Positions 50,755 to 63,000 of a stretch of 64,000 nucleotides of DNA are shown here, in pieces. The position numbers and the translations under genes were made by a program. The stretch lies in contig JAMXDE010000026.1 in assembly GCA_026770025.1 (NCBI GenBank), positions 744,001 through 808,000 of the forward strand. The letters run 5' to 3'. The notes under the pieces are model-generated. The model searched no databases and was not told the origin of the DNA. It was given only the letters and a program-made list of their open reading frames with translations. The stretch comes from Craspedostauros australis (lineage: Eukaryota; Bacillariophyta; Bacillariophyceae; Mastogloiales; Achnanthaceae). Numbering within the stretch: the first letter of the stretch is position 1; the number at the start of each line of letters is the position of its first letter.

Positions 50755-52052
50755 GTTGATTTGTTGTTTCGTTGTTGGTGCGCTCGCGCCCTTGATTTCC
50801 GTCGGTTTCTGTGTTGCCGATTAGTTGAAGTTCATCTAAAGAACGGACTACTTTTCACTCAGTGTGTTCCTTGTCGCACCTTGAAATTATTTTGGCGCGA
50901 AATTTTGGCGCGAAACCTCCCACCAACAAATACGGAACAATCACTCTTTTCCCTCCTTCTCCCACACTCATTCATGAATCACCACTGACTCAAACACTAT
51001 CCGAAGTCAATGGGATCAAGACACCTTGGGAACTATGTGCTCTCCTGAACTATTGTAATGCAGCCAACCTGAATTCCGTTGTCAGCTAAACAACCTGACA
51101 ACCTTGCATGACAACAGCCAAGAGATCCTCCCTGCTTCAACACATGCAGGGAATCTTACACCAATTCCCTCGGCCTGACAACCTGTGTTCTCGATCTCAA
51201 CCTCAATCAAGGTGTCAAGGCTTAGTACTCGAACGTAGAACGACTACGATGAGATACTGGAGAAAGAGAGGAAGAGAGGACCCGTCCGCCCTCAGCACTG
51301 AACCTCTGAAGGTCAGTGCAGAGCCGCACCATTCAGACTGACTATCGTTTCTTCATCCTGCATCTCAATCTGATCAACTCACAATGCAGACTATTCAAAT
51401 AACTAATAGCACAACTCAAGATCAGCACTACAACACTAATCTACTTCATTGTCACATACTACTAATCTCCAGACGGTCGCCTCACGTTGACTTCATCATC
51501 AGATTCCTTGAATCTGGCAGTCAGCTAGGCCATCCCTTCCGGATCGTGTCACAACAGCACACAAAAATCCAACTGGTAGCTGCGAGTGGTTTCACTAACA
51601 TTCACCAACTCTTCTGAGCATCTTCCTCTGCCAACCGCTCGCAAGGTCTCATTGAGACCAAGCCCCAAGGCTACGCTCGCAAACCGAGCAAACTGCAAGG
51701 ACCCTCAGGTCCGGAGTGGACACCAAGCTCCACAGCTCGCAAACCGAGCAACACCAAGCGGACCCTCAGGTCCAAGGTGGACACTAAGCTCCACAGCTCG
51801 AAAACCGAGCATCTCGAGAGGACTACAAAGTTCAAACTGACGATACCCGACAAGAACATCGGACCGCAGTAGCCTCTGCTCAAGCAAGCTTAACCGCGCC
51901 TGTATACCAAGTGCCTGCCTTCTCTCAAATCAGCATCGTACTTCAGTGCACAACTTCAAAACGAAGTGAAGTCGAAGCTAGAGCAGTAGAACGCAGAACA
52001 GATCGATCCCTTCGAAGTCAGAAGACCCCTCAAGGACCCGAAACCGCCCATC
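50755..52052. other. Leader regions of two opposed copia-type elements
   Basis: 50755 to ~50990 is the leader of copia-1 (minus), with a duplicated ttttggcgcgaaa motif at 50888-50915. From about 51000 the sequence belongs to the leader or LTR of the gag fragment (plus), including the tandem repeats at 51671-51833. I see no clear TG...CA LTR pair. Confidence 0.5.
51671..51833 (+). repeat. ~61-bp tandem repeats with GAGC/CTCG stem motifs
   Basis: Two full units and one partial unit of a sequence containing gctcgcaaaccgagca and accctcaggtcc. Each unit has self-complementary parts (gctcg...cgagc), so the leader RNA may fold into repeated hairpins. It precedes the gag start by ~220 bp. Confidence 0.75.
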
Positions 52053-53418
52053 ATGGCGGAAGAGGACCCCATCCCAACGATGGAAGAGCTGCAAGCACAG
52101 CTCGAGACCATTCGGACTGAAAACCTTCGCCTCCAAGAGGCAACGTTGACAGCCGAAGCCAACGCTGAAGCAGCGAACATGGCAGCAGCCGTCTCCCAAG
52201 CCGCAGCTGATGCCATCACGGACCCCAAGCCAAAAGGAAGCAAGCGTCCGGACGACGACAGCGATGACGACGACGAAGACCTCACCACCAAGCCAATCGT
52301 TCCCATCATGGGTGGAATGAACCAGCAAGGCCGCAACTGGGTACCCTGGACAGCAGGTGAACCAAACGTGGAATGGACTGGCCTCAAGGAAGGGTCCCAA
52401 ACCAAGTGGACCCACGCCCAGGAACAGAGAATCCTCCACAACGGAGCCGACTCTGCGAACCAATCCAAGCGCGAAACTGGATTAACCGACAAGTTCAAGA
52501 AAGGTGGCAACATTCAACAATTCATTCGGCTGGTACACAACCATATGAGCAAGACGGGACTCTTAACCATGGCGTACATTGCAGATGACACCACAACCCC
52601 AACAATGACATGTGTCCTCAACTCACCTGCCTCCTTCACCCTCGAAGACTCAACAAGGCATTTCGAAGAATACCATGAGAAGTGGGATCACTACGACGTC
52701 CAAAACAACTGGTCGGCCGCCATGTTCTTCCGCGACAGCCTTGACCCAGTCCTCGAAGATCAGCTCATGAACCGAATCGAAGAAAAATACCACAACCACT
52801 TCCTAACCCTCTTCATCGAGTTCATGAATAGCATCACCGCCAACTCGTTGGACAAGCAAGACAAGATCGCAAAAGACATCCGTAAAGTCGATTGCTCCCA
52901 GTTCGCTGGTGAGAATGTCGGCGAAATGGCCGTTAAGCTTCGCGCCCTGTGCAAGAGCCTTGATGACGCTGGTCGCTTCGACCTCCATCTGCTCCGCAAC
53001 ATCCTTGACGCCTTCCTTCAGGCAGGCGGCAAGTTCCTCTCCGGTGAACAATACCGACGTCCTCTTTATGTAATGAAGGATGATCTTGAGACAATTCTCA
53101 AGCGTCTCCCCATATTCACGTATCAAGAAGCTCTTCCAAAGCTTGCAGCCAAGGACCTCACCTGGATGGCAATCTGCAACAAAGCGCAGGCTTCGTACGA
53201 CAACGAAGTACGTGGCGATCGTTGGCACGCCATTAGACGCGTCAAGGATCGCAACATCCCAAGGCAATCGTACTTCAACAACGTAGCCAAACATCCAAAG
53301 GCCAACATCCTCGAGCAACACAAGGGTTTCGGAAGGAACAACGCGAAGAAGAAGAATCAACCAAAGAAGCCCATCAACAACAACACCAATCGGAAACCGA
53401 ACCAAGGTTGGGCATCCA
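52053..53418 (+). CDS. Copia-type Gag fragment, cut by the 527-bp element
   Basis: Starts MAEEDPIPTMEELQAQ with a probable coiled coil (8-60), then an acidic stretch and a Gag-like helical region (WTHAQEQRILHNGADSANQSK, FEEYHEKWDHYDVQNNWSAAMFFRDSLDP, DVETILKRLP-like blocks) and a Lys/Asn-rich basic tail (about 430-450). About 455 residues precede the insertion; the frame runs on into the 527-bp element and stops at 53532. No zinc knuckle. Fits Gag of diatom copia elements that lack a CCHC box; no protease, integrase or RT follows on this strand, so it is a 5' fragment of an element in the orientation opposite to its neighbours. If the insertion and one TA are removed, the frame ends after about 7 further residues. 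Confidence 0.7.
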
Positions 53419-53946
53419 TAATAGAGCCCAAACGTAATGGCTGTTGTCTTGTTGGCTGTTCTTTAGCTGTAGGCAGAGGCTTGACTGGCAAGCGATCCGG
53501 ACGAGAGTCTTCTGTTCCACAAGTAGTCAATTGAGAATACTGGTAGATGGTGAAGAAACGTGCGGATTATGAGATTAGTGCTATGGTTCTTCTCTTCGAG
53601 GGGAATCTCCTGTGATGTCCTGTATGACAATGCGTGTGGGTTGTGTAGCCCAAGTACCGTGGGTCGAGATCCGTCGTCTGGGTTCTGTGAGAGACAATGG
53701 GCGATGATGCTCGTTGTTGTAGCTTTGGTTCCGTGCGTCGGCGTTTTGGCGATGGTGGGTGTCAGAAACTTGGTTATCGGAACCCCAATGGTTCCCTGAC
53801 ATGAATTCCGAAGATCCGCTTCAAGGTTCTGGATCTGTCTCCAAACGTGGGGTTCGGCGAAGTGTCCGTTCGATCTACTGGAATGCTGACGAGTCGGATG
53901 ATTCGTAGTCTCTCTCGCTAAGGTGGTTACTAGTTTAGCTCTATTA
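53419..53946 (-). mobile_element. 528-bp inverted-repeat element, copy 2
   Basis: Same TAATAGAGC...GCTCTATTA ends as 43358-43884, in reverse orientation, with clear similarity throughout (for example taatagagctaaactagta and actacgaatcatccga in both). It interrupts the gag fragment on one side and lies ~100 bp from the 3' end of copia-2 on the other. Confidence 0.75.
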
Positions 53947-54044
53947 CTCCCCTTCATCTCACGTTGAAACGTGAGTTGACTGAAAGCAAGAAAGCTAATC
54001 GTAGTGTGGTTTGTTCCGCCGCCCAAGATGGCGGCGATCGGGCT

Positions 54045-57000
54045 TCATTCGGACTGTTCGTCGTTGTCGTAGTAGCCGCGGCCTTGGCGGCGGTTGGTGA
54101 GCATGGCTTTCAATGCCTTGTTCAACGAGGAGGTGATGCTGACCTGCTGAACTTGGTTGATATGGTCGAGCCCTCCGCAGAAAAGGATATCGGCGAGGGT
54201 TTGGATGACCATAGGTGTCCTCTCGTCGTTTTGGAGGACGGCCTTGATCTGAGCTGTGGGGTCGGGAGGCATCTGGAAGATGGATGGTTGCATCATCGTT
54301 GGTCCATGGTTGCTGGATATGATGTACCCAGATCGAAGACGTCGGGGCGACGGGTATGCGATCGCTGGTCGGGGTTCCGTTCGGGCCCTCTTGTTAGCGT
54401 TGCTGGTCTCCGGAGTGTTGGGTGTCGATGGCAGGGGATGGTTCAAGACGGGGAAACTGCGGGTGTTGGCGTTCGCATCCTCATTGTGGTTCGCAGGTGC
54501 CGGGTACGCGGTTGCTATCGGCACGTCATCATCGGTTGGCCCCTCCGGTGGTGTAGGGACCTCTGGTTGCTCATCCCGGGTTGTGGGAGGCATCGGCTCT
54601 GCTGCATCGGGAGGATTCTCCGCGGTCGTGGTGGAGGCTCCTTTCGCGTTGATGGTCCCACTCGTGGTTTTCTTGGCGGACCTGACCTGTTTGATCGTCT
54701 TGATTCTTGACATTCCCGAGGAAACGGTTGAATCCTCAGATTCATCGAAGAGCCCCTTTCTCTTGGGGCGGTTGCTTTGCTTGCTGCTGGCTCCAGAGCT
54801 GGGTCGTCGCGATGCCTGGTTCCGGTTGATTGAGTTGTCTTCTGGTCGGAAGATGGACCCAGAATCGTCACTGTCACCGGGCTCTGGGGCGGACGCGCTA
54901 TCCACGGAATGGTCGGTTGGGATCACGGGCTTTGGTCGCACCTTGTCGGTGTACCCTTGTCCATCTCGCGTGGCTGTCAAGATTTTGGACGCCGGTGATG
55001 GTCGTGAGGATCGCCTGACGGGAGGTCTGGGGTGGCTGATTACCGCTCCACTTGCAATCTCTGCTTCCACGTCAATCACACTTCCTGGGTCCTGCGATTC
55101 TTGGTCTTCATCGCGGTACACCTCTGATTCAGACTCCTGGCGGCTGGCTTCTTCTGCGGTCATCTTTTCGTCAAAGAATCCGTCAGGGATCTCATCCAGG
55201 AACCTGCTCTCTGGTGTCTCTCCCACTTCGAGACTGGGACGGGAGTCTTCGAGGGATGGTATCCCATTGACCATCTCATCCTCATCGGTAGGGGGAAAAG
55301 GCTCGTTCGCGAGTGCTTTCCTCTCTCGTGCGAGGTTGACAGCGAGGGTGTCGCTTTGTTTCCGGACCATTCGTGCCTTCCTTGCGCGTGCGAGGATGAT
55401 TGGGATCCGGTTCTTCCTCACCTTGAAGAAGTGGCATATGGATGGCTTCCGCATGGTTGCGCGGAACTCGTCGGGTGGTTCGCCCCATGCGCCGTCCTGA
55501 GCGGGGTAAAAGCACTGGCCATCGGCAATGGCGATGCTGAGGACCTCGGTGGTTTGGAGGTCGTTATCCAGGTATTCGGAGAGGGTGAGGGGATAGATGG
55601 ATTGTTTCTCTACGTGGGTGATCTCGCCGGGTGGTGCGTTCTCGTTTCCCTTCGTGCAGAAGATTCGGACTCTTCGGCCACTGTATCCGACGACGATTCC
55701 TTGGAAGGGTCCCTTCTTTCCTGCGGGATATAGCACCCTGGATCCGGGGACGGGGCATTGAATGCCATCGTAGAACGGGGTGTACTTTGGGAATGTCATC
55801 TTGCGTGTCCTCGTCTGGAATGGGGAGAGGTTGTGTCCGGGGTCCTGGTTGTGGCGGTTCCGTTTTTGTGGTGAGAGCATGTTCATGTCGCGGAATGCGA
55901 TAGAGGGTGCGGTCGCGTTTCGTGCCAGGTCTTCTTGGAGGTCAGCAATCAACATGTCACACCTGTACGTTTCGTGCTCAGGTGTGACGAAAGCCCGAGG
56001 TGTCAGGCCCGTGTGGAAGGAAGTTTCACAGTTACCTTCTTTGATGGCTGGCATGGTGGCTCCAGGTGGCGGTTTCCGGAACTTGGTCGCTGTGGCGACG
56101 TGTGATTGGTTGGATGGCATGATGGGTCCTGTCTCCAGCATGTCTCTTGGGTAGTAGAGGACGTCGCTTCCACATGAGGGGTTGATACTTGAGAATGTAC
56201 TGAATTTGTCGGTGAGGGCTGATGGTGGTGTGTCGCCACGCCGGATCAAGAATTTGTCGGTTGGCGCGCCGGCTGGCTCGTGGTTTTGATTCGTGGTACG
56301 GTTGTCGGTCATGTCGTATACGACACTGGAATTTCGCGTCTGTTGGCGGTTGGGCGAGGCCGGTGTGCTCTTGGTGCGCTTGATGGTTCTGGGTGATTTC
56401 CTTTGTGCCGTTTCGAGGGGGTTCGGTTCTCGTTGGGTTCTGGTTAGCCGAAGGGTTTTTGATGTCGGGCTGTACTTCATGGAGGTCTGTTGGTACCTTG
56501 CCATGTTCACGCTCATAGTGTGCTCTTCCTTCGGTGGTGATGGTTCTTGCGTTTCCGTGGCCATTATATCGGGATCATCGTCTGCTCTGGTCGTCCTGCT
56601 CTTTGTTATGGCTTGTGATATGGTTTCGCTGTGGTATCCGGACTCATGGATTGAGTTCCGGAATATCGTTCTCGACGTGATGTGGTGGAATGGTGTTTTG
56701 GAAAGGGGCTTGGTGAGTATGTCGGCGATGTTGTCAACTGACGCAATGTGGGCGAACACGATGATTCCAGCGGCGATGCATTCCCGGATTTGGTGGAAGG
56801 CCAATGAGCAGTGTTTCTTCTTCAGCGTTGAGGATGGAACCGTAGTATTGAGTACCACCGCTTTGTTGTCTCCGAGCATGATTGCGGGTCCGTCGATGGG
56901 GACTCCGAGGTCTCTCAGCATGTAGCGCAGGCCTGTGACCGCCTCGGTAGCTATCCTGGCGGCTACCAATTCGGATCCGTAGGTTGATGTCTCCACTGTG

Positions 57001-60000
57001 TTCTGTCGCTTGCAGATGGTCTTGACGATGGTGTTGTTGATCAGTAGAACCACGCCCGTCATGGACTTTCGTGTGACCTGGTCATGGCCATGGTCGGCGT
57101 CCACGTAACACGTGATTTGAACCGGTTTCCCTTTTGGTGTTGGTACTGATACGGGGGTGACCTCTGATGCGGTAGGGTAGAATTCTCTCCAATGGCTTGA
57201 GAGGGTGGTGTCGATGTTCGTGTGGTCCACTGGGTTGGGGTCGCAGAGGATGGCTCCCCTTTCTCGACCTTTGAGGTATCCAATGATACGTTGGATGGTC
57301 AAAAGGTGTCCTTCCCTTGGTGCCATGGCGAACCGTGCCATCGCCGTCGTGGCGTATTGGATGTCCAGCCTCCCGAGGGTCACGACCCAATTGAGGCAAC
57401 CCAGTATCGATCGGTAGGTCCTGGCGTCTTCAGCGCTTGTGAAGTCCGAGGTGTCGCTTTCTGGGTGGCAGGCCTCTACCATGGGGGTGGATGCCTTCGG
57501 GATCGTCTTCCCTACTAGTTGCTCCACTCGTTTGATGACATTTCCGATATACGTCTGGGCTGAGAGTCCGATGTTGACTCCCCTGTCCTTCCAGTTCTTG
57601 GGAAGGTCGACGATGTTCCCGCCAAGGTAGTACTCTGGGTCACCGCATTGTTTCATGGTGTACCGTTTCTTGAGGTCGTCGATGATTGGGATGGGGTCCT
57701 TACTGAAGACCAGTACGTCATCCACGTATGTAGTGATCATCTCGTAGTGGTCGTCGGCTTCTCGGGTGTAGATGTCATTGTCGGCCTTGGAGGGTAGGAA
57801 TCCCATGGTTCGGAGGGTGTCCGCGAAGTGTTCGTGAAACCTCGCACTTGATGTCCTCAGGCCGTAGAGTCCCTTTTGGATGATGAGGGGTTTGCCTTCG
57901 AGGTTACCAAATTCAGGGCCTGCTCGGATGTAGCATTTCTCGAGGGTGTCGGCGTATAGGAACGCGTTCCCTACGTCGCCGGCGTATGCTCTCAGTCCGT
58001 TGGCTGCTGCGATGGCGAAGGCGATTCGGATGGTGTCTGATGCTACCACCCCTGAGTATACGTCTTCGGTTGGTGGGGATGTCTTGTTCCCGTTTGCCAC
58101 CAATCTTGCCTTTCGACGTAGGTCGAACTTCACGTCGTAGACGATGTGGTATGGGATCTTGGTGTACCCATCGAGTGCTTCGTTCGGTCTTGGTTGTCTG
58201 AAGGTCCCCAACCGTTTGATCTGGTTCAGTTCCTTGTTGATGGCTTCGCTCCAGAGTCCGTTTCCGTTGAGCCTGTCGATAGCCATGGCGTGTTTCAGGC
58301 TGTTGGGTACCAGGGTGCCGAACTTGTACTTGTTTCCTGGGCGGTGGTTCGCCAGTTTGGTGGCTAGCATTGATCGCATGTGCTGGTTCCTTGCTCTGTG
58401 GAGTTCCACCCATTCGAACCCTTTCTGGTCCTGTAGGCGGTTCTGTTCGGTGTATTCGATGATGATGTCCGGCTGTTGGGCCCTTAGGTCTCCCATCCTG
58501 CACCATGATCGCATTCCGTTCATCCATAGGATCTCTAGGATTGCTTCAGTGGTTCCGTCCTCTCGTGTCTCGTGGTGGTGACGAGTGATTTCCTTTGCCT
58601 TCCAGTTGAGGTTCCTTCCATCGAGGATGAAGTTGTCTCTTTCGGTGTACTGGTCACATTGGGCCAGGTATGCGAGTTGGTTGACTTCTGTTGCCGTCAG
58701 GTTGCAGGCAAAGGAGATGGATGTCGTGTCCCATGGGATGTTCGTGTTGCACCCTGGTGGGTTCTGCCTCGGGTTCCCTGGATGGTTTGTTAGGGTGGGT
58801 ACCCTTTGCGGTGACGCGGTGTTCACGCCTGTCGTGACTGGATCCGCTGCGATGGTCTGGATTATGGATCTGATCGTTCCATGGACGATGTTCTTCCATG
58901 GGATCCCTTTCCTGGTACCTGTTGACAAAACAGATCGTTTGTTTTGCTTGGTCCTCTTATTCCCTCCCCGTTCTTCGGGGCCGTCATCCATGCGTTGGTA
59001 TGATGGTGGTCCCGACGAACACGGAAGATACGAAGACCCTGGGTCAGAGTCTCCCCTGTCTGGCGCATCGGGGCTCGTTCGCGGATTGTCCTTCTCGGTG
59101 GTACGCGTCGTGGGTGCCTTCGCTGTCCGTTTGGTTAGCGTTTGGGATCGGGTGACAGGTCCTGTGCTCCGTGCCTCCCCTGAATTGGGGATCCCGGTGG
59201 GTCGCGTCGGTTTGTTGGTCTTGTTCTCCCATGCCCGTGGGTGCGTCGTCTTGGCCGTCGCTGCATACCCTCTTTTCGGTGGGATCTTGGTCTTCCATCC
59301 TTGTGGGGTACCAGACAGTTCCAGCGGGGTCCGTGTGCTGGGGTTATCTGTCTCGGGTTCCATGTCTTGGTCGAAGGTGACACGCCTGTTGTTGTTCATA
59401 CCCTTCCTGAAGGGGCGGACCACGCTTCGTACCAGTACACGTCGGGATTCGTCATCCAGCACGTGGTAGGTGAGGAAATCCCCATGGGACTCTGCCACGC
59501 CGAGCCAGTATCCTGACTTCTCCTTCGAATTCGGGAAGGTAGCGTTGGGGTCATGGTACAAGACCTTCTCGTAGAATTGGAAAGTCAAGAGCGCAGAGAT
59601 GTCGACGGTCTCTCCGTGTCGTACGGTGTATGGGATTGCGTACCGTAGGGACAGGTCTGATGTATGGTTGTGCACGTAGCACATGTATCGGAAAGCGTGG
59701 AACCATGCTTTTGGTGGTGCCCCTGTCCGGTCAATGAGCGTCGTGACACATCGCTTCATGTACAGGATGGCGTTGTGCTCGGCCGGGTTCTGTTGCGGGT
59801 TGTGCGGTTCTGTCAGCCTTGATTTGATGTGGAGGTCCCTAAGAAGCTTGAGGACCTTCTCTCCGGTCTGTTCCTTCGCGTTGTCGCTGTGGAAGGCCCA
59901 TGGTGCACCCTCTGTCCTGATGAAATCTTGGAAGGCGACGAAAACTCCTTCTTTCCTCTTCAGGCCATATGCGTTAATCATGTGGGAGGATGTCCCGTAG

Positions 60001-63000
60001 AAGATTTGCGCCATGGAGTATCCGTCTCCAAAGGACTTGACGTTGGAGAATATGGTGTCCGTCGCCACGATCTCCCGGATTCGTTGTCGTCGCATCCATT
60101 CGAATCTGGACTTCTTGTGCCTTCGCATAGGGTAGGTGATCACTGCCCGCATGAGTTGTGTGGTTCTGGCAAGGGTCTGTTTGATCACGTGCGTGGGCAG
60201 GTATCCGAGGTACGGTCGGATCTTGTGAAGATCGATGGACTTCCATTTAGCTCGGAACGGGAACCCTTGGTGGCTGTACTCGGTCATAGCCTCCGCAGGG
60301 TGTCGGTCCATGGTGTCCATGGGATTGTCCTTTCCTGGGTCGTCAATCCCGGCGGGGTTCTCGCCCTTGGTGTGCCCGTGGTATTCAGGTGCGCTTCGCG
60401 GGTCTCCCCGGAGGGTGTCGACACGTGTTGCCTTGGTCACGCCGATCTCGTTGGGGATACGAAAAGTCTCCCGATTTCTCTGGAACGCCGGTTCGGATCC
60501 TACCGAGTGTAAGGATGAGATGACGCTGTCAGCCTCGCCATCCGGATCTGAAACCTTTGTCGATAGAACGTTGGTTGGCTCGATGTATCCTATTTGGTCC
60601 GTTCCTACTGCGTTGGCCTCGCGATCGATGCCCAGCTCCCTGTATAGGTGGTCGATGTCTCCCGCGGAGAGATTGTCCACCATGTCGAAGAGGGTGCCTT
60701 GGATCGAAATGGCAGTGTCGGTAGCCGATTTCGCGAATGTTACCGTGTCGATTGCATGTGACATTCCGATGAGCTCCTCGAGACTTAGAGTGTCAAGGAA
60801 TGCGTCCACCTTGGGGTACTCCTCGTGTACACGGTTGGGTTCTCCTGTGGCGTGCTCATCTGGATGACGATCGTTGGGATCCATGGGTTCTCGTCCTTCC
60901 ATGGGATTATTCGGGATACCGTCTATGGCCTGGCGTGTCCTGGGTTCCGTGGGATCCTTCGATGCGTTGTGGGCGTTTGGGTCCATTGCTCCAGCGTTAC
61001 GCGGTGCATCAGGTTGGTCATCCCAGTCGACAACCTTGTCTCCTCCGATTGGGTCCCTGGTAAGGTAGCAACCCATGGGCACGTTGCATACGTGTCCTCC
61101 TTGGTGATCCGAAGGGTTCCATCCTTGCTTTGGGGTGATGTCATAGGTGGGCAGATCCTCATTGACCTCCATGATGGGAAAGACGTCGAACGTCATCAGC
61201 GCGTCTCGCATCTCCAAGTTGATCGTCGTGTCTTCGTCAGGCATTAGGCATTGTTGGCCTGTGCCTGGTGTCGAAAACGATGCCCGGTGTTCCGACGAAA
61301 CCGTATCGAGGACGGCTCCACTGGCTCGAATTTGGTGGTCGGAGAGCAGCGTCACCCGACTGTCGACGTTCAGAGCGGCTTCGTAGATCCGGAGGATCAC
61401 TTCGTTGCCTTCTCTGGTCCTGGCCTTGATACTTGCGTCTACCACCGCGAGGTTGTTCTTCCTCATCGTGCTGGCCACGGCACCGACGATGTTGTACGTC
61501 CGATGCGGGTAGATGTAGTCAATCTTCCAGACCCGGTCCTTGTTCCCGATAACGCAGCATTGTGCGCCTCCGTCACATACCGCGTATGTTTGCGGAGAGA
61601 AGGTTGCCAGGTTGATCAGCTGTTCGGGTACTGATTGGCGTTGCTTGGATTCTGGTGGATCGATAGGGCTTGGGGCGTCGGATGAGTCACTCATCGTGAT
61701 CATCTTCACGAGTCGGTCGTTGCCGTTCTCCTCGTGTCCTCCATAATCGACTAGGAACTTGGCGAGCTCCGAGGCGTCAATCGAGGATAGGTCCGATCCA
61801 TTCCCGTCCTGGGAATCAGATTCCTCGGTGGATCCTGCGGTGTACCTGGCCAGGTTCGCGTGGGTGACACCTCCATACTGCTTGTGTGGCTTGGTTTCCT
61901 CCCCTTTCTCTGGGGGCTTCACGCTGGCAGGTGGTTGGGGTTCTTCCTGCTCCTTCTTGCCCTCGACGCGGGTGAATCCGGATCCGTTCCGGTCGTTATT
62001 GCGGCGGGCCCAGCGGAGGGAACTGCGGAGTTTCATGATCACTCGACGGACCTTCTCGGGCAGTCCATCGAATACTTCTTGTGAGATGAAGGTGGGATCC
62101 TCCTGTAGTTTCTTCGAAATGGCATTGATGACCATCTCAGTGTTGGATTCACCTTGATCTTGGTTGGTTTCGGCGGTTGCCTTGAAGATCCTGCGTTTGC
62201 CGGACCTTGATCCCCGCTGGTTGTTGGCTACCGCATTGTCCCTGGCGGACTCGGAGATGAGGTACATGCAGGTGGCTCCCATCGACTGCATGTCCGGGCT
62301 TCGCTCGATGCTCCGGACCATGGTGCGAACGTTGATGTCGTCGCAACCGATGAGGTGGTTAAGGAGCGTGCGGCGTTGTTGCGCGTCGGAGACTTGTTGA
62401 TCCGGATTGGTCGCCAGGAAATTCACGTTCGCGAATATATCCTGGATTTCCTTCACATAGGATCCCAGGTCCTGTCTGCTGGGGTTGAAGTCGTGTACCC
62501 TCTTCATCAGAGAGTCGACCTCCATTCCTCGGATCCAGTCGTTATCGTAGGTATTGAGGAGTTCATTCCAGAATAGGATACCGTCCTCGGTGAGGAGTCC
62601 TCTGGTGGCGAGTCCATGTGCTGGGCCGCCGGCGAAGACGGAATATAGTCCCGCGAATAGGGTCCTGACGTCGCTCGCGACCTGTTCTGGTGATGTGGTT
62701 GTTGGCACTCCAGTCACCGGGTCAATGTGGTCCTTGATCGCGTGGATTCCTTGGGAATGGTATCGGTGCCGGAACTGGTCATTGATCAGGTACGCCATGT
62801 CGTTTCCCAGGAGGTGGGCATGGATTTGGTGTTTCACCACTTGGAAGGATGCCGCATCACTCGTGAATTTGACAGAGTCAGGGATGGGGCGTCGCTTCGT
62901 TAGCTTGGCCTGGGCGACCGGTGGTTCGCTTCGGGTGGGTCCTCGATGGGGTGCATACCCGGGTTCGTGTTGCCCGTGTGGGGTGTTCGGGCCCATGTTA

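Noticed and set aside
43358..53946. Treating the two 527-bp repeats as the LTRs of copia-1
   Set aside because: They are in opposite orientation and lack TG...CA ends; LTRs must be direct repeats.
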